Assembly: GCA_001602455.1 (NCBI GenBank)
Contig: CP012157.1
Location: 2,785,733 to 2,849,732, forward strand
Direction: 5' to 3'
Source: Betaproteobacteria bacterium UKL13-2
GTDB lineage: Bacteria; Pseudomonadota; Gammaproteobacteria; Burkholderiales; Usitatibacteraceae
Length of the DNA stretch: 64,000 nucleotides
The position numbers and the translations under genes were made by a program. Shown in pieces: positions 52,202-62,315 of this stretch; position 1 is the first letter of the stretch, and each line of letters opens with the position of its first letter. A model generated the notes under the pieces. It did not search any database. It saw only the letters and a program-made list of their open reading frames with translations, and was not told the DNA's origin.

Positions 52202-53362
52202 ATGACCGATAGCACCACCGCCCCCGCCGCACCCAAAGTCAAAAAATCAGTGGCCCTTTCCGGCGTAGTTGCCGGCAACACTGCGATCTGCACCGTTGGG
52301 CTGACGGGCAACGACTTGCACTATCGCGGCTATGACATCCTTGATGTTGCGAACACCTGTGAGTTCGAAGAGATCGCACATCTGTTGGTGCACGGCAAAT
52401 TACCCAACGCATCCGAACTGACTGCGTACAAGGCCAAGCTGAAGTCGATGCGCGGGATTCCGATGGCGGTGCAAGATGTTCTCGAAACCTTGCCGGCGTC
52501 TGCACATCCGATGGACGTGTTGCGCACCGCTTGCTCTGCGCTCGGCTGCACCCTGCCGGAAAAAGACGACCACAACATTCAAGGCGCGCGCGATATCGCC
52601 GACCGCATGATGGCGTCGTTCGGTTCGATGCTGCTCTATTGGTATCACTTTGCCGTGAATGGCAAGCGTATCGAAGTTGAAACCGACGACGACTCCATCG
52701 GCGGCCATTTCCTACATTTGTTGCACGGCAAACCATCTTCAAAGGAATGGGTGCAGGCGATGCACACCTCCCTTGTTTTGTACGCTGAGCATGAGTTCAA
52801 CGCATCAACCTTTGCCGCACGCGTCGTCGCCGGAACGATGTCCGACATGCATTCAGCGATCACCGCCGCCATCGGCGCGCTTCGTGGACCGAAACACGGT
52901 GGTGCGAACGAAGCCGCGTTTGATATTCAATCTCGCTACAACGATGCCGATGAAGCGGAAGCTGATATCGTTAAGCGCGTCGCGGAGAAACAAGTCATCA
53001 TCGGCTTCGGCCATCCGGTTTACACCGTATCCGACCCGCGTAACGTGGTGATCAAGGAAGTCGCACGTAGTCTGTCGAAACAAGCGGGCAACATGAAACT
53101 CTTCGACATCGCTGAGCGTCTTGAGACCGTGATGTGGCGCGAGAAAAAAATGTTCCCGAACCTAGATTGGTTCAGCGCGTGTTCGTATCACATGATGGGC
53201 GTGCCGACTTCCATGTTCACGCCGCTGTTCATCATCAGCCGCACCTCGGGCTGGGCGGCACACGTCATCGAGCAGCGTATCGACAACAAGATCATTCGCC
53301 CGAGTGCGAACTATGTGGGGCCGGATGACATGAAGTTTGTTCCGCTGAAAGACCGGAAGTAG
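52202..53362 (+). CDS. prpC: 2-methylcitrate synthase
   Basis: Condenses propionyl-CoA with oxaloacetate. 386 residues from ATG 52202, preceded by GGAGAA. Citrate-synthase family blocks: [36 protein letters not shown] (catalytic His) and [14 protein letters not shown] (second His). The prpB/acnD/prpF context separates it from ordinary citrate synthase. Confidence 0.95.
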   Translation: MTDSTTAPAAPKVKKSVALSGVVAGNTAICTVGLTGNDLHYRGYDILDVANTCEFEEIAHLLVHGKLPNASELTAYKAKLKSMRGIPMAVQDVLETLPASAHPMDVLRTACSALGCTLPEKDDHNIQGARDIADRMMASFGSMLLYWYHFAVNGKRIEVETDDDSIGGHFLHLLHGKPSSKEWVQAMHTSLVLYAEHEFNASTFAARVVAGTMSDMHSAITAAIGALRGPKHGGANEAAFDIQSRYNDADEAEADIVKRVAEKQVIIGFGHPVYTVSDPRNVVIKEVARSLSKQAGNMKLFDIAERLETVMWREKKMFPNLDWFSACSYHMMGVPTSMFTPLFIISRTSGWAAHVIEQRIDNKIIRPSANYVGPDDMKFVPLKDRK

Positions 53363-53412
53363 TTTCATCATCCGGTTTCACAAGGGCAGTGTATCGGCAT
53401 TAAAGAGGCAAC

Positions 53413-56052
53413 ATGAACAGCAATTTCCGCAAACCATTGGGCTTCACACACGCGGGTACGGCACTCGACTACTTCGACACGCGGGCAGCCATTGAGGCGA
53501 TTAAGCCCGGCGCGTATGACAAGCTTCCCTATACCTCGCGCGTTCATGCTGAGAACATCATCCGCCGCGCCGATCCTGCAATCATCGATGAGCGCTTAAA
53601 GCAGATCATTGAAGTCAAACGTGACCTGGACTTTCCGTGGTTTCCCGCGCGTGTAGTGTGCCACGACATATTGGGCCAAACCGCGCTGGTGGATTTGGCA
53701 GGTCTGCGCGACGCGATTGCCGACCAAGGCGGTGATCCAGCAAAAGTGAATCCCGTCGTGCCGGTGCAGTTGATTGTGGATCACTCGCTCGCCGTTGAAT
53801 GTGGCGGTTTCGATCCAGACGCATTTGCAAAGAATCGTGCGATTGAGGACCGCCGCAATGAAGACCGCTTTCATTTCATCGACTGGACCAAAAACGCATT
53901 CAACAATGTGGATGTGATTCCCGCGGGCAACGGCATCATGCACCAGATCAATCTGGAGAAGATGTCACCCGTTATCCAATCACAAAACGGTGTTGCATTT
54001 CCTGACACCTGCGTGGGAACCGACAGCCATACGCCGCACGTTGATGCGCTCGGTGTTATCGCTATAGGTGTCGGTGGGCTCGAAGCAGAAAACGTCATGC
54101 TTGGCCGTGCGTCGTGGATGCGTCTGCCCGAAACTGTGGGTGTACATCTCACGGGCAAGCGCCAATCGGGAATCACCGCGACAGATATCGTTCTGGCGTT
54201 GACCGAGTTCCTGCGCAAATCCAAAGTGGTCGGCTCGTACCTAGAGTTCTACGGCGACGGTGCCGCCTCACTCACGCTGGGTGACCGCGCAACAATTTCC
54301 AATATGGCACCCGAATACGGCGCAACGGCAGCGATGTTTGCCATTGACCAGCAAACGATTGATTACCTTAAGTTGACCGGACGTGATGACCAGCAAGTGA
54401 GGTTGGTCGAAACCTATGCACGCGTCGCAGGGCTGTGGTCGGGAAGTGATCAGAACACGTTGAAGGATGTGGTTTACGAACGGCTATTGTCGTTTGATCT
54501 TTCCAGCGTGGTGCGAACCATGGCCGGCCCATCGAATCCGCATGCACGCGTATCGACCACCGACCTCGCCAGCAAAGGCATTGCAGCACCTTGGACCGAA
54601 ACCCCCGGCCAAATGCCGGATGGTGCGGTGATCATTGCGGCGATAACTTCTTGTACAAATACCAGCAATCCCCGCAACGTCATCGCCGCAGGTTTACTCG
54701 CACGCAACGCCAACCGTGCCGGCTTAACCCGCAAACCGTGGGTGAAGTCCTCCCTCGCGCCCGGCTCCAAAACCGTCGCACTCTATCTCGAAGAAGCCGA
54801 CCTCATGTCTGAGCTGGAGTCACTTGGATTCGGCATCGTTGCCTTCGCTTGTACGACCTGTAACGGCATGTCTGGTGCGCTCGACCCCGCTATCCAAAAA
54901 GAAATCATTGATCGCGATCTGTACGCAACGGCCGTTCTTTCAGGCAATCGAAACTTTGATGGGCGTATTCACCCCTACGCAAAACAAGCATTCTTGGCCT
55001 CGCCACCGTTGGTCGTGGCGTACGCCATTGCCGGCACCATTCGGTTTGATATCGAACGAGATAGCTTCGGCATCGACCAAAGCGGCAAGCCCATCACGCT
55101 CAAAGATTTGTGGCCAAGCGACGAAGAGATCGATGCCCTTGTGGAAAAGGCGGTGAAGCCTGAGCAATTCCGCAAGGTGTACATCCCGATGTTTGAAGGA
55201 CGTGTGAGCAACGCGGTCAAAGTAAAACCGCTCTACGATTGGCGTCCGCAAAGCACCTACATTCGCCGACCACCGTATTGGGACACCACGGGTGAAGGCG
55301 CGGATGAAAATTCGGGCGGCGAGCGCAAGCTGAAGGGTATGCGCCCGCTCGCGGTGTTAGGGGACAACATCACCACTGACCATCTCTCGCCATCGAACGC
55401 CATCATGGCCAACAGCGCCGCGGGTGAGTACCTGTCCAAGATGGGATTGCCGGAAGAGGACTTCAATTCGTATGCCACCCATCGGGGCGACCACCTCACC
55501 GCGCAGCGCGCGACGTTTGCCAACCCAACGTTGATGAACGAAATGGTCGTCGTCGATGGAAAGGTAAAGAAAGGATCCTTGGCGCGCATTGAGCCAGAGG
55601 GCAGGGTCACGCGTATGTGGGAGGCGATCGAGACCTATATGCAGCGCAAGCAGCCGCTCATCATCATTGCGGGTGCCGACTATGGGCAAGGCTCATCACG
55701 CGATTGGGCGGCGAAGGGGGTGCGTCTTGCTGGGGTTGAAGTGATCGTTGCTGAAGGTTTTGAGCGTATCCATCGCACCAACCTCATCGGCATGGGCGTG
55801 CTGCCGCTGGAGTTTTCGCCCGGCACGAACCGCATCACGCTTAAACTTGATGGCACAGAAGTCTACGACGTCATCGGCGAGCGCACACCGAGAGCCACCC
55901 TCACCCTCGTCATCAATCGTAAGAATGGCGAACGCGTTGCAGTGTCGGTTACTTGCCGACTCGATACGGCTGAAGAAGTATCGGTGTATGAAGCGGGTGG
56001 CGTGTTGCAGCGGTTCGCCAAAGATTTTTTAGCGTCAACGAAGGTGGTATGA
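53413..56052 (+). CDS. acnD: Fe/S-dependent 2-methylcitrate dehydratase
   Basis: 879-residue aconitase-superfamily enzyme. The 4Fe-4S ligands are in ITSCTNTSNPRN and FACTTCNGMSGA; the substrate loop GADYGQGSSRDWAAKGVRL is in the C-terminal swivel domain. In AcnD/PrpF-type pathways it makes 2-methyl-trans-aconitate, which needs PrpF for isomerisation; both are here and the AcnD-free PrpD enzyme is absent. Stop overlaps the CPCC gene start. Confidence 0.94.
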   Translation: MNSNFRKPLGFTHAGTALDYFDTRAAIEAIKPGAYDKLPYTSRVHAENIIRRADPAIIDERLKQIIEVKRDLDFPWFPARVVCHDILGQTALVDLAGLRDAIADQGGDPAKVNPVVPVQLIVDHSLAVECGGFDPDAFAKNRAIEDRRNEDRFHFIDWTKNAFNNVDVIPAGNGIMHQINLEKMSPVIQSQNGVAFPDTCVGTDSHTPHVDALGVIAIGVGGLEAENVMLGRASWMRLPETVGVHLTGKRQSGITATDIVLALTEFLRKSKVVGSYLEFYGDGAASLTLGDRATISNMAPEYGATAAMFAIDQQTIDYLKLTGRDDQQVRLVETYARVAGLWSGSDQNTLKDVVYERLLSFDLSSVVRTMAGPSNPHARVSTTDLASKGIAAPWTETPGQMPDGAVIIAAITSCTNTSNPRNVIAAGLLARNANRAGLTRKPWVKSSLAPGSKTVALYLEEADLMSELESLGFGIVAFACTTCNGMSGALDPAIQKEIIDRDLYATAVLSGNRNFDGRIHPYAKQAFLASPPLVVAYAIAGTIRFDIERDSFGIDQSGKPITLKDLWPSDEEIDALVEKAVKPEQFRKVYIPMFEGRVSNAVKVKPLYDWRPQSTYIRRPPYWDTTGEGADENSGGERKLKGMRPLAVLGDNITTDHLSPSNAIMANSAAGEYLSKMGLPEEDFNSYATHRGDHLTAQRATFANPTLMNEMVVVDGKVKKGSLARIEPEGRVTRMWEAIETYMQRKQPLIIIAGADYGQGSSRDWAAKGVRLAGVEVIVAEGFERIHRTNLIGMGVLPLEFSPGTNRITLKLDGTEVYDVIGERTPRATLTLVINRKNGERVAVSVTCRLDTAEEVSVYEAGGVLQRFAKDFLASTKVV

Positions 56053-56309
56053 ACATGCGCTATTCGAACTTGCCGCTTCGCTGTCCTTGCTGCGGATACA
56101 GGTCTTTGCTAGAGAGAGCAGGCTACGAGATTTGCCCCGTCTGTTTCTGGGAGGACGACGGCCAAGATGATGGTGATGCCGACATTGTGCGGGGTGGCCC
56201 CAATGGCGATCTGAGTCTTTCTCAAGCGCGCACAAATTTCAAGACGTTTGGCGCTTGTAGCGCCGAGTCACTCCCCCATGTCCGGCCTCCTTTTGAAAGT
56301 GAAAAATAG
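56049..56309 (+). CDS. CPCC-type cysteine-rich small protein
   Basis: 86 residues. Two cysteine pairs, LRCPCCGYRSLLERAGYEIC and CPVCFWEDDGQDDGDAD, match the CPCC domain (PF14206), a likely zinc ribbon. It is nested between acnD and prpF with a four-base overlap to acnD, so it is co-translated. No function is known; help with metal or Fe-S handling for AcnD is only a suggestion. Confidence 0.85.
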   Translation: MNMRYSNLPLRCPCCGYRSLLERAGYEICPVCFWEDDGQDDGDADIVRGGPNGDLSLSQARTNFKTFGACSAESLPHVRPPFESEK

Positions 56310-56315
56310 GACGTT

Positions 56316-57509
56316 ATGAATTCTTATCAGCCACAAGTAAAAGTCCCCGCGACCTACATGCGTGGCGGCACTTCCAAAGGTACCTTCTTCAAACTTACCG
56401 ACTTGCCAGCAAGTGCACAGGTTCCCGGTGCTGCGCGCGATGCGTTGTTGCTTCGGGTCATCGGCTCGCCCGACCCCTACGGTAAACAAATTGACGGGAT
56501 GGGTAACGGCACCTCTAGCACCAGCAAGACTGTGATTCTCTCCAAAAGCACTAAGGCCGACCACGACGTTGATTATTTGTTCGGACAGGTCTCAATCGAC
56601 AAGCCGTTTGTTGACTGGAGTGGCAACTGTGGCAACCTTAGCGCGGCGGTCGGCCCGTTTGCAATTGCAAACGGTTTGGTGGATGCCTCGCGTATTCCAG
56701 TAAACGGCATTGCCATCGTTCGCATCTGGCAAGCGAACATTCAGAAGACCATCATCTCGCATGTGCCGGTCACCAACGGCCAAGTACAAGAGACCGGTGA
56801 CTTTGAACTCGATGGTGTGACCTTCCCCGCCGCTGAAGTACAACTTGAATTCATGGACCCTGCTGCCGACGAGGAAGGTGACGGCAGCGCCATGTTCCCG
56901 ACCGGCAATCTGATCGACGATCTCAACGTACCCAACCTTGGTGTACTAAAGGCGACGATGATCACCGCCGGTATCCCCACTATCTTCATCAACGCGGATG
57001 CCATCGGTTACAAGGGCACCGAGTTGCAAGACCATATCAATGGCGACGCAAAAGCGCTGGCGATGTTTGAGTCCATCCGCGCTCACGGCGCAATGGAGAT
57101 GGGTTTGATCAAGTCGCTTGACGAAGCGAAAACACGCCAACACACGCCAAAGATCGCCTTTGTTGCGCCACCACAGGACTACACCTCATCGAGTGGCAAA
57201 TTGGTGAACGCAAATCAGGTCAACTTACTCGTCCGGGCGATGTCGATGGGCAAACTACATCACGCCATGATGGGCACGGCCGCCGTTGCGATCGGTACCG
57301 CCGCCGCGATTCCTGGCACACTCGTCAACCTTGCTGCGGGTGGCGGAACACTAAGCGCCGTTCGCTTCGGGCATCCGTCGGGCACGCTACGTGTCGGTGC
57401 GGAGGCCGCACAAGTCGATGGTAAATGGGTCGTCAAAAAGGCGGTCATGAGCCGCAGCGCGCGCGTGGTGATGGAGGGTTTTGTGCGGGTGCCGGGCGAG
57501 GCATTCTAA
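56316..57509 (+). CDS. prpF: 2-methylaconitate cis-trans isomerase
   Basis: 397 residues, DapF-like fold. YMRGGTSKGTFFKLTDLP near the N-terminus (Lys and acid/base region), DGMGNGTSSTSKTVIL, WSGNCGNLSAAVGPFA and FGHPSGTLRVGAEA identify PrpF. Converts trans- to cis-2-methylaconitate after AcnD. Last gene of the operon; a half REP follows. Confidence 0.96.
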   Translation: MNSYQPQVKVPATYMRGGTSKGTFFKLTDLPASAQVPGAARDALLLRVIGSPDPYGKQIDGMGNGTSSTSKTVILSKSTKADHDVDYLFGQVSIDKPFVDWSGNCGNLSAAVGPFAIANGLVDASRIPVNGIAIVRIWQANIQKTIISHVPVTNGQVQETGDFELDGVTFPAAEVQLEFMDPAADEEGDGSAMFPTGNLIDDLNVPNLGVLKATMITAGIPTIFINADAIGYKGTELQDHINGDAKALAMFESIRAHGAMEMGLIKSLDEAKTRQHTPKIAFVAPPQDYTSSSGKLVNANQVNLLVRAMSMGKLHHAMMGTAAVAIGTAAAIPGTLVNLAAGGGTLSAVRFGHPSGTLRVGAEAAQVDGKWVVKKAVMSRSARVVMEGFVRVPGEAF

Positions 57510-57529
57510 TCCTGCAAACTCGCCTACTA

Positions 57530-57552
57530 GCGGGCGTTTTCGGGCATTGATA
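57530..57552. repeat. Half copy of the REP-like repeat
   Basis: TAGCGGGCGTTTTCGGGCA matches the left half of the REP family, preceded by ACTCGCC as at 50490; the right half is missing. Confidence 0.5.
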
Positions 57553-57581
57553 AAGTAACGTCAAGTCACGTTCGTACTCAT

Positions 57582-58604
57582 ATGCAAAAAATCCTCATTA
57601 CAGGCGGCACCGGTTTCATCGGCTCGCATACGGCAGTAGAGCTAATTGCGGCAGGTTATGAATGCCTCATCCTTGATAACTTCGTCAATAGCCACCCGGC
57701 GGTGGTGAATCGGATCGCCCAAATCACTGGCAAAACGCCATTAGTTATCGAAGGCGACGTATGCGATGCAGTCGGTCTCGATACCCTGTTTGCGACGCAT
57801 ACCATTTCTGCGGTCATTCATTTCGCAGGATTGAAGGCCGTCGGCGAATCGGTGCGCGAGCCACTACGGTATTACGCTAACAACGTAAACGGCACCATGA
57901 CGCTCTTGTTGGCAATGATGAAAGCCAACGTGAAAACCATCGTCTTCAGCTCGAGTGCGACGGTATATGGCGAGCCAGACTCATCTCCGATTCCTGAGTC
58001 CGCACCCTATCGCGCTGCAAGCCCTTACGGTCGATCCAAAGCGATGGTCGAAAGTATGCTCACCGATCTCACCCTGTCTGACCCCGCTTGGCGGGTGGCG
58101 TTATTGCGCTACTTCAACCCTGTCGGCGCGCATCCCAGTGGCACGATGGGCGAAGATCCCACTGGCACTCCCAATAACCTGATGCCGTTTGTCTGTCAGG
58201 TGGCGAGTGGTCGCCTCCCGATGCTGAGCATTTTTGGTCACGATTACGCCACCGCCGATGGTACCGGCGAGCGGGACTACATTCATGTGATGGATTTGTC
58301 TGAAGGCCATCTCGCGGCTTTACGCTACCTCGCGCGGGACGATGCCGCACCACTACTGATTGCAAATCTCGGCACCTCACGCAGCCACAGCGTGCTTGAT
58401 GTGGTGACGACATTTTCTCGTGTTAATGACCTACCGATTCCATATCAATTTGTGGCGCGCAGGCCGGGCGACGTTTCTGCCTATTGGGCCGATGCCTCAT
58501 ACGCCGAACACACCCTCGGCTGGAAGGCCACTCGTTCGCTAGAAGACATGTGCCGCGATTCGTGGAATTGGCAAAAGCAAAATCCTCAGGGATACAGGAA
58601 TTGA
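57582..58604 (+). CDS. galE: UDP-glucose 4-epimerase
   Basis: 340-residue short-chain dehydrogenase. NAD motif ILITGGTGFIGSHTAVEL at 4-21, catalytic SSSATVYG and YGRSKAMVE (Tyr-x3-Lys), and NLMPFVCQVASGRL for UDP-sugar binding. Interconverts UDP-glucose and UDP-galactose. Its substrate is made by GalU. Confidence 0.94.
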   Translation: MQKILITGGTGFIGSHTAVELIAAGYECLILDNFVNSHPAVVNRIAQITGKTPLVIEGDVCDAVGLDTLFATHTISAVIHFAGLKAVGESVREPLRYYANNVNGTMTLLLAMMKANVKTIVFSSSATVYGEPDSSPIPESAPYRAASPYGRSKAMVESMLTDLTLSDPAWRVALLRYFNPVGAHPSGTMGEDPTGTPNNLMPFVCQVASGRLPMLSIFGHDYATADGTGERDYIHVMDLSEGHLAALRYLARDDAAPLLIANLGTSRSHSVLDVVTTFSRVNDLPIPYQFVARRPGDVSAYWADASYAEHTLGWKATRSLEDMCRDSWNWQKQNPQGYRN

Positions 58605-58805
58605 GCGAGATAGCCGACCGCAAGGCAACCTAATCCTTTCACAGCCCAACCAACACAATACCGACCTGCACCCACCCGCATTGAAACATCAGGCAAAATT
58701 CGTGACCTTCGATCAGAACATCCCTATCAATGCGGTACCGGGCGAGACAGAAAAACACATAGACACTGTGCTGACCGAAACGCGATTCAAAAAGCGATCT
58801 CCTCT

Positions 58806-59828
58806 ATGAAAATCCTCGTTACCGGTGCCGCCGGCTTTATCGGCCATGCCGTCACCGAAGGTTTACTCGCCCGTGGTGACTCGGTCGTCGGCGTTGATAA
58901 CCTCAACGACTATTACGACGTTTCGCTGAAGGAAGCGCGACTCGCACAGATTAAGGCGAACGAGCATACACATCCAAAGTTTGTCTTTATACGCGCCGAC
59001 ATCGCTGATCGGCTTGCGATGGAAGCCTTATTTGCCGCGCACCAGTTCGATGCCGTCGTGAATCTCGCGGCACAAGCTGGCGTGCGCTATTCACTGGTCA
59101 ATCCGTATATCTATGTAGAGGCCAACGTGCAGGGCTTTCTTAACATTCTTGAGGGTCTCCGCCGCACTAGCGTCGGGCACTTGGTGTTTGCGTCCACCAG
59201 TTCCGTCTATGGCTTGAATAGCACGCTGCCCTTCGATGAATCCCAAACCACTGATCACCCGGTAAGCCTTTACGCCGCCACTAAAAAAGCCAACGAGTTA
59301 ATGGCGCATAGTTACGCACATTTATTTGGTATCCCGATGACTGGGCTTCGCTTTTTTACCGTGTACGGGCCGTGGAGTCGGCCCGATATGGCGCTGTTCA
59401 AGTTCACGAAAGCGATCTTGGCTGGTGAGACCATCCAAGTGTTTAACCACGGCAAGATGGTGCGAGATTTCACCTACATCGACGATATCGTTGAAGGTGT
59501 GATGCGCGTGATTGATCGCCCAGCCATGCCGGACGCCGATTGGTCAAGCGCACATCCGTCTCCAGCCACCAGCAGTGCGCCGTACCGCATTTTTAACATC
59601 GGGAACAACGAGCCCATCGAGTTGATGCGTTATATCCATGCGATTGAAGCCGCTACCGGCAAAAAGGCAAAAATGCAGATGCTGCCGATTCAGCCGGGCG
59701 ATGTATATGCCACCTCAGCCGACGTCACACGCCTAGAAACGCTCACGGGCTTTAAGCCACAAACCAATGTGGAGGACGGTGTGGCGAAATTTGTGGGTTG
59801 GTATCGCAGGTATTACGCTGAGCAGTAG
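58806..59828 (+). CDS. NAD-dependent epimerase, UDP-glucuronate 4-epimerase-like
   Basis: 340 residues. NAD motif ILVTGAAGFIGHAVTEGL at 3-20, VGVDNLNDYYDVSLKEARL, STSSVYGLNS and YAATKKANELMAHSYAHLF (Tyr-x3-Lys), then RFFTVYGPWSRPDMALFKFT, a hallmark of UDP-glucuronate epimerases. Likely provides UDP-galacturonate for capsule or LPS. 201 bp of apparently empty sequence separate it from galE. Confidence 0.9.
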   Translation: MKILVTGAAGFIGHAVTEGLLARGDSVVGVDNLNDYYDVSLKEARLAQIKANEHTHPKFVFIRADIADRLAMEALFAAHQFDAVVNLAAQAGVRYSLVNPYIYVEANVQGFLNILEGLRRTSVGHLVFASTSSVYGLNSTLPFDESQTTDHPVSLYAATKKANELMAHSYAHLFGIPMTGLRFFTVYGPWSRPDMALFKFTKAILAGETIQVFNHGKMVRDFTYIDDIVEGVMRVIDRPAMPDADWSSAHPSPATSSAPYRIFNIGNNEPIELMRYIHAIEAATGKKAKMQMLPIQPGDVYATSADVTRLETLTGFKPQTNVEDGVAKFVGWYRRYYAEQ

Positions 59829-59880
59829 GTGAGGACGGTCGGGACAGCCCGCGTCGGTCGTTCAGGCGAAAAATCGCTCC

Positions 59881-61734
59881 TTAAGCAGGCAACGCCCAAT
59901 CGACGCGATAGACATCAATCTCCTGCGCCTTACCTTTAAGCGCCTGTTTGCCAATCGCAGTCACTTCAACCCCTTCCCGCCCCTCGATAGCTTTTGCCGT
60001 TTCGCTATTGACCAGTATCGGGTTGCCCTCGAATTTTTTCGTCATCGTCTCAAGGCGCGCCGCCACATTAACAACGTCCCCCACGACGGTATAGATAAAG
60101 CGCTCCAACGAGCCCATTTGTCCCGCGACTACGTTGCCGGTGCCAATACCAATGCCTGACACGATTTCCAGATCACCCCGCGCACGCTGGCGCTCATTCA
60201 GCGACTCCAGCCGCCTGCGCATCGCAAATGCGGCTTGCACCGCGCCCCACGCACAATCCTCGTGATCGCCCGGCGCGCCGAAGACGACGATGATCGCGTC
60301 TCCTAGAAAATTGTTGACATGCCCGCCATAAGCCGCAACGACGGATGTCATTTCGGTCAAAAACTCATTCAGCATTTCGACCACCTGTTGAGGCGTCATG
60401 CCTTCACAAATGGTGGTGAAAGAACGAATGTCGGAAAACAGCACTGACACACGCCGATTTTCGCCCCCCAGCTCGATCTGTCCGTCGAGCAACTTCTCCC
60501 GTACCTCTGGGCTCACCGCACGACCGAACACATCGCGCTCATGCTGACGCTCCACGATTTCGTCCATCATGCCATTGAATGTTTTGGCAAGATCACCCAC
60601 TTCGTCGTCGTTAAGCACCCGCGCACGCACGTCTAGCTTGCCGTCTTTCACCGCTTCCGCAGCCCGCGTCAGTTGTCTGATCGGTCCGATCACGTCGCGT
60701 GATAGCAACATAAACGCGACCCCCGCCGCAATGAAAGTCACCATCAATACCTTACCAAAGACCGAGGCAAACACTTCGCGCAATGGCACCTCCCAACGCG
60801 ATTTCGGTTCACTCACGGCAATGATTAGAGGTGCAGCAGTTAAGGCTGTCATCGCCACGACCTCCGTCTCGCCCGAAACAGGTGAACGGTAACTGCGTTG
60901 TACGGCCCCAGCAGGGTCGCCCATCATACGTTGTAAATCCGCCATGCCAAGTGACGCTACAGTCACCTGTCCATAACGCCCCTCGTTCGCCACGCGTGCG
61001 GCCGCCTCAGGCCTTAGCGGCATCAAGGACTTGTAGCGGAGTGCCGACAATGGGTGCCAAGCAATCACACCATCGTTATCCAACAAAAATGGCGTCAGTG
61101 AAGGTCTCGTTCTGGCGGATGATAACGCCGCCTCGATCGTGCTAAATTTGACAGTCGCAACCGCCGCGCCGACCAGCGCATTCTTAGCGTCCCGCATTGG
61201 CTGCGAAAGGGTAAGTCCCAATCCGTCGGTTTGGCTTGCTGTGCCAAAGCTGATCACAATTGGCACATTTGACGACGCCGCCATCACGCTACGCTGAAAA
61301 AACGCCTGCGCCGAAACATCCAAACCAATATCGTCCTGCATGTTTGATACCACCACGCGGCCGGCAGCATCAACCAGTCGTAGCGACTGAACGTCTTCGT
61401 TACTCGCCACTAAACGCACGAGCAACTCTTGCGCCTCTGCTATTGCGGCGGGCGAGCGTTTTGCTGACGACTGCACCAGTAATGCCTCGGTTGATGCTTG
61501 GTCTACCAGCTTGAGTGTGCGACCCACACCGATCAACGATTGCTCGACACGAATCGCCGTCACATCGGCTAATTCAGTCAGTCCTTGCCGCTCATTCACA
61601 CTCACTCGAGAAAGCGTCTCCCCCATCCCATAGTAAGCGGTGAGGAAAATCGGCACTAGGGCGGCAAAGAAAAACGCGAACGCGAGTTTGCCGCTAATCG
61701 ACCAAGATGAAGGATATAGAATTTTTGCAGGCAT
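59881..61734 (-). CDS. Class III adenylate/guanylate cyclase with periplasmic sensor and HAMP
   Basis: 617 residues. First membrane helix at about 15-35, a periplasmic Cache-like sensor to about 310 (VRLVASNEDVQSLRLVDAAG), a second helix VTFIAAGVAFMLLSRDV, a HAMP domain (GPIRQLTRAAEAVKDGKLDV) and a C-terminal cyclase domain. The catalytic domain has VSVLFSDIRSFTTICEGMTP with metal Asp, and VVGDVVNVAARLE with the transition-state Asn/Arg. cAMP or cGMP cannot be told apart with confidence. Convergent with the epimerase gene. Confidence 0.9.
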   Translation of the reverse strand: MPAKILYPSSWSISGKLAFAFFFAALVPIFLTAYYGMGETLSRVSVNERQGLTELADVTAIRVEQSLIGVGRTLKLVDQASTEALLVQSSAKRSPAAIAEAQELLVRLVASNEDVQSLRLVDAAGRVVVSNMQDDIGLDVSAQAFFQRSVMAASSNVPIVISFGTASQTDGLGLTLSQPMRDAKNALVGAAVATVKFSTIEAALSSARTRPSLTPFLLDNDGVIAWHPLSALRYKSLMPLRPEAAARVANEGRYGQVTVASLGMADLQRMMGDPAGAVQRSYRSPVSGETEVVAMTALTAAPLIIAVSEPKSRWEVPLREVFASVFGKVLMVTFIAAGVAFMLLSRDVIGPIRQLTRAAEAVKDGKLDVRARVLNDDEVGDLAKTFNGMMDEIVERQHERDVFGRAVSPEVREKLLDGQIELGGENRRVSVLFSDIRSFTTICEGMTPQQVVEMLNEFLTEMTSVVAAYGGHVNNFLGDAIIVVFGAPGDHEDCAWGAVQAAFAMRRRLESLNERQRARGDLEIVSGIGIGTGNVVAGQMGSLERFIYTVVGDVVNVAARLETMTKKFEGNPILVNSETAKAIEGREGVEVTAIGKQALKGKAQEIDVYRVDWALPA

Positions 61735-62143
61735 CAGACTATGTCACTGTCTATCAAGTGGAGCCTAGGCTTGGGAGCATGATCGCCCTTCATGTTTACG
61801 CAGTTCGTGTCCGCGACATATGACGCGCAGAGGCGCAATCCTGTCGACTGGGGATGACCGACTAACCCCAGCCATGGGACGACACAAATACGCGGCAACG
61901 CAACAGCGAGCGCGGCGAGGACACAATCAAAGAGGCTAAGCCAAGACTGCATAGAATCTGCCGCGATTTTATTTCTGGTGATACCAAGGACAGGGACGGT
62001 ACCTCGGTGCCTAGAATGCCGACGGATTGCATGGTACGAGACATATAACTGACAATTCCGATCTTGACTGCCGAAAAAAACTGACCCCGCCGCAACTTGA
62101 CTCGCGACTGTAACCAATGACTGCCCTACTCATGCACCTCTAG
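61735..62143. other. Gene-free stretch upstream of the cyclase
   Basis: No supported gene, RNA or repeat. It includes the promoter region of the minus-strand cyclase gene; open frames here lack ribosome sites and family features. Confidence 0.55.
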
Positions 62144-62275
62144 GGGCACTTCTATAAACCTGCTGCGTGGGCGAATTTCGCGCCTGCGGTGCTCGCCGTA
62201 CCTAGGTACGTGTCCCGTGTTTGCCAAACCCGTCGGCACGAACTTCGCCCGCTCGCGACGGTTTCGAGAAGTTCC
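62144..62275. repeat. Palindromic interspersed element, copy 3
   Basis: GGGCACTTCTATAAACC ... GTTTCGAGAAGTTCCC, same orientation as copy 2 and nearly identical to it. CTAG occurs at both boundaries (62140-62143 and 62275-62278), a possible target site. It lies 40 bp after the pnp stop. Confidence 0.85.
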
Positions 62276-62315
62276 CTAGCCTGAATAGATGTCCTTTTCC
62301 ATTCTCAAAAAGTGC

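Noticed and set aside
61862-62117. Minus-strand open frames of 77-127 codons upstream of the cyclase
   Set aside because: They overlap each other in different frames, have no ribosome sites and show no domain-like composition.
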